Positions 59,401 through 64,000 of a stretch of 64,000 bases of DNA are shown piece after piece. The DNA comes from Ephydatia muelleri (lineage: Eukaryota > Porifera > Demospongiae > Spongillida > Spongillidae). The notes under the pieces were generated by a model, which saw nothing but the letters and a program-made list of their open reading frames with translations, made no database searches and was not told where the DNA came from. Position numbers and translations under genes: made by a program. Numbering within the stretch: the first letter of the stretch is position 1; the number at the start of each line of letters is the position of its first letter. Where the stretch lies: contig JABACO010000011.1 of assembly GCA_013339895.1 (NCBI GenBank), positions 1,826,042 to 1,890,041 of the forward strand. Direction: 5' to 3'.

Positions 59401-62309
59401 CCAGGTTGTGTTACAAAAAACTAAGAAAATCAGTACGCATTATACCAACTGCTGTAATTGCATCGATCACAAACGTGGTAGACCAAAGAAGGTTGCTGTG
59501 CCAAGCAGCGCAGAATACGCAGCGATCGTAGGCATAGGCAGAGGTTCTGCAGAACGCATATCAGCAGATGGTGCCTGTCTTTTGCTACCAATTCCTTGCA
59601 TGTAACACTGCCCATATCTTCGGTGTTAAAATGCAAAGAACTGTTAATAATAAAAGATTTTGTTGTTTGAACCATTGATCTATTAAAGCAGCAGGGCAAA
59701 ATTTCAGTATCACAGAAATGTATTGAATACCTATCAGATTGCAGGAAATGTGTTGGCTTCTGGGGTGCTTGTTGAGCTCACAGAGCCCTAGCTGCATTGG
59801 TACGGGTTTCCCACGACAACTGTTACACTGCTTCCTAAGGGCCTGGGTTTTCACCGACCTTTTATGGCAGGCTGAACCTGAACCTTGTCAGAGCAAACAC
59901 CACCGCCCTCCTGACCAGATGCTTTGCATCTGACATGTAGAGTGTAACATATGCATGTATGTGCGTCCTAAATTTTCTTCCAGGACACAACCAGAGACAT
60001 CCTTGTTACCAATTGGGATTGTGGGACCTCAGCTGCCTTTGACATTACTGTTGCATCCCCACTTGTGGCTACTCGGTTAGCCATTCGTGGTAACACCCTC
60101 AAGTCCAAGGTAGTACTGCCAATGCTGAAACACCCATATAAATTGAATTCTGTGAGAAGGCCCACAATGCCTCTGGTCCCCAGGCCCCATAGCTCTCCAC
60201 TGCCAATGGTAGGTATACAACGCCAGCCCAACTCAACACACTTGGGATCATTTTCAGTATGTTTTCTGTGCTCTGCTAGCAGAGCTATATGCCCACCTTA
60301 GCTTGTTATTGGTTAGAGCCAACGCTCAATCAATCCTGGTCCGCTCCTATCCCCAAACACCCCAACAAGAAAATGAACTGTTTACGTAGTTGTTTTGTGT
60401 GTCTGTGTGAGTTTGTTGTCAACTTGTAATGTTATTTTGTTGACTTCTTGTGTATCCTAATAAGTATTATTTAATAATGTGAGTAATAAAATGTAATATT
60501 ATTATCACAAGATAATACATACACTACATGAATAAATACTATAGTACACTTTAAAAAAATGAATAAAGTACCGTAAGCGTCATAATTTAAGGAATGTCAC
60601 AGTTAAGGAATCTGTGGATTAACGCGTAACGATTTTCGCAATTAAGGAAGGGCGCTGCGCGTAAATATTCTCGAATATCACAATTAAGGAACAGGTCATG
60701 TGCTCTGTGAATCTTGAGTGTTTGTGCTCCAGGGATTAGATCCAGCACGTCGTCTAGCCCTATAGATTTGATCTAGCTAGCGCGTGCATATTTGGTTATT
60801 TGTTGAGTTCGACTTGAAAACGGGGGGGGGGGGGGGGGGGGGGGGTAACTTGAGATTCGATGAAGCGTTGTTTGAGCGCCTTCGTGCATGCAATTTGAAA
60901 TCGAGTGAGTAGAATGTTTATACACGTATATAGCTAGGGAAAAAAAGTGTAATGGTGCGCGATTTTAGATTTATTTAGTACACATATAGCCTGAAAAAAA
61001 GTGTATGAAGTTGACAGTTGTGCGGCTGTTACTGACATCACCATTCTCGATCTGACATCTCTTCTGAATCATAAAGTGTGCCTCTTTTTACGAGTTCTAA
61101 GCTTGTGACAGTGCGTTTTATCTGGAACGCTGGTGGGTTGAATACCGCTTGTCTCCTTAGTGCTGCCCGTATCGTTTCTAATTGCGCACACCTTTTACTC
61201 TAATTTCACAATTAAGGAATCTGACCGCTTCGAAATATTCCAACGTCACAATTAAGAAATCGTTAAGGAATTGTGACATTCCTTAAATTATGACGCTTAC
61301 GGTAATAGATAATGAATAACATTCTTAATTTTTTAAAATAATACTTTAAATTTTATCATAATTATACTCACATAAACAAGTTGACAACAAACATACAAAC
61401 GCACACAGACACACAAAACAACTATGTAAACAGTTCATTTTAAAATAATAATAATAATAATAATATTTAATATTTCTTAGTGCAATATACAAGCGACACA
61501 CTGAAGAGGCAAGTAATGGCACAACACTTACATACTGCCTATTTAAAGAATAGCAATATACAAAAACGGGATAGATCAACAGTTTTGAGACGGTTGATGA
61601 AATGTGCTTTTACAGCATGACCATATGTACCCCATGCAACATGGACCATGTAAGTCTTTGCACATAGTACATGTATGGTACATACCACTTGCATTCCTAC
61701 ATTGTAGGTGGCTTAATTTGATTACGCTCCTTTCATATCAATGCACAAAGCATAAAAACATTGAACCAAACGTTGATGTGCCATGGTAGTTAATTTAAGA
61801 AATAAGCATGTCGTTGTTTCATGGGCTTACTCTATGCACTCACCTGGCATTTGTAAGCTGAATTCGTCCCACTCCCCTGCCATAAGGAGCACTGGGGATT
61901 GCGGCTGTAGCTGACCCATATCCTAGTGACCTGCACACTACGGTGGCATCACGAATGTCCCACCCGCTGTCGCATATGGTGCCCCACTGTCCGTTCAGCT
62001 TGACCTCAACACGGCCTGTCCAGGGTACAGCACCGCCTCTGAGTCGAATGGTCTGAAATTAGTACATACATGTGCAGTACTGTACATGCTTTGTAATATA
62101 TGTAGCTAGCTAATGGAACTGCCCAATATAATAGTAGGTATTTTTTTGTTTTTAACAAATTCTAGTGTTCATAAAACAGTATTAAAAAGAAGCAAACATT
62201 TGAAGTTAAACTTGGCTCAATTTTAAAAACAAGGCTGTTTAATGGTTGTATGACTATGTATATTTTATGGTTTATTGCCTTTAAAATATATATATACAAC
62301 CCTTCCCCC

Positions 62310-62340
<31 letters not shown>

Positions 62341-63386
62341 GACAGTTTTTATGTACATGATTTATTTGTACCGATTTTCAACCAAATACCTTAAAGATAT
62401 AACCGTCCTGGGAGGGGCTGCGACTCTAACTCAGAAACCTCACACACACTCACCTCATTAGTGCAGGCTGGGGGCGGCTGAAATCCACATCTCACCGTGG
62501 CGACGCTGAGCGAAGGATTACTGGCCGGACCAATAGCGGAAAAGTAGCAATCCAGGAGTCTTGTTTCCGCTCCCGTGCACTTCACCGTCTGTAGATACAC
62601 GGAGCGAAGGCCCTCTCTGAACTGATTGTTCTCCGCGACGGTAACGCTGTCGCACACCGCTGTCCGGTTAGCGCTACTTGCGCTGCACACCGAGCCGTCG
62701 AAGTTGGGCCACAGCTCCTGCATCGTGGGGATGCCCAGGGCCAGCGGGTAGCCGAGCTCCCCGCAAACGACGTTCGCGTCCTTCATGTTCCACATTTTGG
62801 AGGCGATCGATCTCCACTGTCCCCCGTAATAGACTTGCACGATCCCTTCCACTGCCGGCTGCACCGCCGCACATTGTTTCGGAGCGGGTGCGCGCTGATC
62901 GGGACACGCCTTACAGGTGCCGTTCAAGGCGTTCCGGAGCGGGCACGAGAGGCGAATGGGGAGTGTGGACGGCTTCTGCGGCTGGTCGAGAAGGCACTGG
63001 ACACCGACAATGTCCGTGCATCTATCCAAGGTCGATCCGTATCCCGCAGAGCCCGGGCAGTCGGACAAATCGATCTCGTTGCCGAGACACGTGAAGTTAC
63101 AGGTTACCACGTCCGGCAAGCTCCCGTAGAAAAGTTGGGCTTGGCGCTGTACCACGGAAGCGCCCCGCTCGTATCCCAGCTGCGCGCACACCACATCGGC
63201 GTCCGCGCTGCGAAAGCCGTTGGAACACACCCCGCGCCACGTGCCGTTATAGTGCGCCTCCAATCTACCCACGTTCTCCGTCGCACCGTTGGCCAGTCGA
63301 ACGTCCCACTCGCCGACGAGCGAAGCTGCCGCACCCAGGAAGGAAAGGAGGCAGAGCAGATGTCTTGTCACTGTTGTTATAGCCAT
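56413..63386 (-). CDS. LOXL2/3/4-like lysyl oxidase, copy B (complete)
   Basis: Second secreted lysyl oxidase, convergent with copy A. Inferred exons on the minus strand: 63386-62454, 62052-61844, 57948-57819, 57561-57243 and 57047-56413, giving 741 residues. The start at 63386 is chosen because MAITTVTRHLLCLLSFLGAA is a good signal peptide; the open frame runs on to 63572, but the extra part reads as untranslated sequence. Domains: SRCR1, long SRCR2, SRCR3 split over exons 2 and 3, SRCR4, LOX domain. Active-site parts: WHACHNHYHS, Lys642 in GRKASFCLED, Tyr678 in CGDLYA, spacing 36. Exon lengths 933/209/130/319/about 627 match copy A (924+/209/130/328/630) with the same phases. The frame ends SGQ-stop, but a GTCAGT donor just before the stop could lead to another small exon, as in copy A. 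Intron 2 (3.9 kb) carries several mobile elements. Confidence 0.93.
58024..58748. mobile_element. 725-bp non-autonomous element with TTAA target site
   Basis: The ends CACCGCGTCCGCGAGTAAAG and CTTTACTCGCGGACGCGGTG are exact inverse complements, and the match continues to at least 27 bp (through TGGGTCA). Both sides are flanked by TTAA (58020-58023 and 58749-58752). TTAA duplication is the hallmark of piggyBac-type insertion, but these ends do not start with the usual CCC. No transposase inside. Located in intron 2 of LOXL copy B. Confidence 0.88.
59215..59340 (+). repeat. Half copy of the AGGGACCTAGCGCAT repeat
   Basis: Matches one arm of the foldback at 22335-22790 (TTTTTAATTA, CTGGAAATTTCATAAT, GCGTTAGGTCCC). 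Intronic. Confidence 0.6.
59985..60130 (+). pseudogene. LINE-like restriction-endonuclease domain fragment
   Basis: Reads DILVTNWDCGTSAAFDITVA then SPL, matching the ADVLVP-x-W-x-x-G-x-PAAFDVTV-x-SPL pattern of LINE-type restriction-like endonucleases; the Asp residues of both halves are kept. It is the segment that normally stands directly before the one found at 34604-35134. Short and isolated, with a possible AG acceptor before it. Confidence 0.45.
60374..60445. repeat. Outer inverted repeat around the TA-flanked MITE
   Basis: This piece (AAATGAACTGTTTACGTAGT, then TTGTTTTGTGTGTCTGTGTG) is matched in inverse orientation by about 61372-61445. The MITE therefore sits within a larger foldback of about 1.07 kb. 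Confidence 0.8.
60571..61302. mobile_element. 732-bp TA-flanked MITE with AATTAAGGAA subterminal repeats
   Basis: The ends CCGTAAGCGTCATAATTTAA and TTAAATTATGACGCTTACGG are exact inverse complements, and the match extends to GGAATGTCAC (about 30 bp). TA lies on both sides (60569-60570, 61303-61304). The word AATTAAGGAA or its close variants occurs at least five times in sense, near both ends. A poly-G run lies at 60823-60846. No transposase. The TA duplication suggests a Tc1/mariner-type mover. Confidence 0.88.
62306..62340. repeat. Poly-C/poly-A run
   Basis: About 25 C followed by about 10 A in intron 1 of LOXL copy B. Confidence 0.95.
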
Positions 63387-64000
63387 CTGATTGTGCTTGA
63401 GACGGCCTCCTTTGTTGGTCTTGGCCGGCGCCCGCCTCACATCGAGGATCCAAAATCGGAAGAAAAAAAAATTAATAAGCAAAGAAAGGACAGCCAAAAT
63501 TGAAGAAAAGCAAAAAGTGAAAGCAATATAATCCACAGTGCAATTTAAGATTACAGTGCAGCTAGCATCCATGTAATATAGTATTCATCGGCAATATCAC
63601 TACCTCTATAAACCATGGTTCTATAAACCATGGTGCAAGTTTGATAGTATATTTAAAAATTACTGCTCCATTAGGTCATTCGGAACGGACGAAAATCGGA
63701 CCCCCTTATTTAGATACGGTCGATCGAACAATTTTGAACCCCGCAGTCCAATAACTATCGACATTAAGATTTGAAATCAATGGCTGTGAGTCTGTCCCCA
63801 ACTTCGATTATGTAATAGTGTGTCATTGGTTGAGCGCCGCAGGCAAGCTGCAGTGCAACAGAAAATTTTATTGTCACAACCTTTAGCTGTTTCCTCAGTA
63901 TATAGAATTTTCATACATGCAGTAGAAGCCATTAAGTGTTCTTCCTTTGTATTGTTATAAATCACTAACAAAATTCAAACAAGAATCGCATGTATGCACT
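63387..64000. other. Upstream region of LOXL copy B
   Basis: No gene recognised. CTATAAACCATGGT is repeated directly at about 63605 and 63620, a possible regulatory or chance duplication. The frame to 63572 upstream of the chosen start is probably untranslated. Confidence 0.4.

Noticed and set aside
62678-63503. Plus-strand frames opposite LOXL copy B exon 1
   Set aside because: Shadows of the SRCR-coding exon; no domain of their own.

Overview
The window reads as nuclear DNA of an early-branching animal, most likely a demosponge. The reasons are intron-split genes with GT-AG junctions, secreted SRCR/lysyl-oxidase and fibrinogen-domain proteins, TATA boxes just upstream of small secreted genes, dense GT/CA/GA microsatellites, long G/C homopolymers and many decayed transposons of animal-type families. 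The species call is an inference from this mix. I saw no rRNA, tRNA or CRISPR and nothing bacterial.

Layout. (1) 1-8217 (+): a LOXL2/3/4-like lysyl oxidase, with its first bases outside the window. A deleted hAT element lies in its second intron and a pogo/Tigger-like element with 355-bp inverted repeats in its third. (2) 8.2-22.8 kb: a GA microsatellite, stop-free minisatellites, a RAG1/Transib-like transposase relic and two retroelement relics. (3) 22.8-34.1 kb: a cluster of a small secreted gene family. Two copies are intact and convergent (25284-26069 and 29653-30429), two are broken, and a fifth fragment sits at 8.6 kb. The layout of predicted helices resembles four-helix cytokines of the IL-6/CNTF type. 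Between the intact copies lies a hAT shell whose inside has been replaced by a 15-bp minisatellite. (4) 34.6-41.9 kb: a retroelement endonuclease relic, a TMX3-like gene without its catalytic thioredoxin domain, and a multi-exon transposase-like gene of an unnamed family. (5) 42.1-45.0 kb: five nested or tandem long palindromes. (6) 45-56 kb: mostly non-genic, with a two-exon fibrinogen-related gene (48138-49005) and a gypsy integrase relic. (7) 56413-63386 (-): a second LOXL gene, convergent with the first, with two small TIR elements in its long intron.

The two LOXL genes have matching exon phases and almost identical exon lengths, so they are a duplicated pair. Both keep the copper-binding histidines and the Lys/Tyr pair of the quinone cofactor 36 residues apart, and should act outside the cell on matrix lysines. 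The fibrinogen-domain protein and the small glycoprotein family are also predicted to be secreted, so most host genes in the window serve the extracellular space. Most of the remaining sequence is mobile or satellite DNA.
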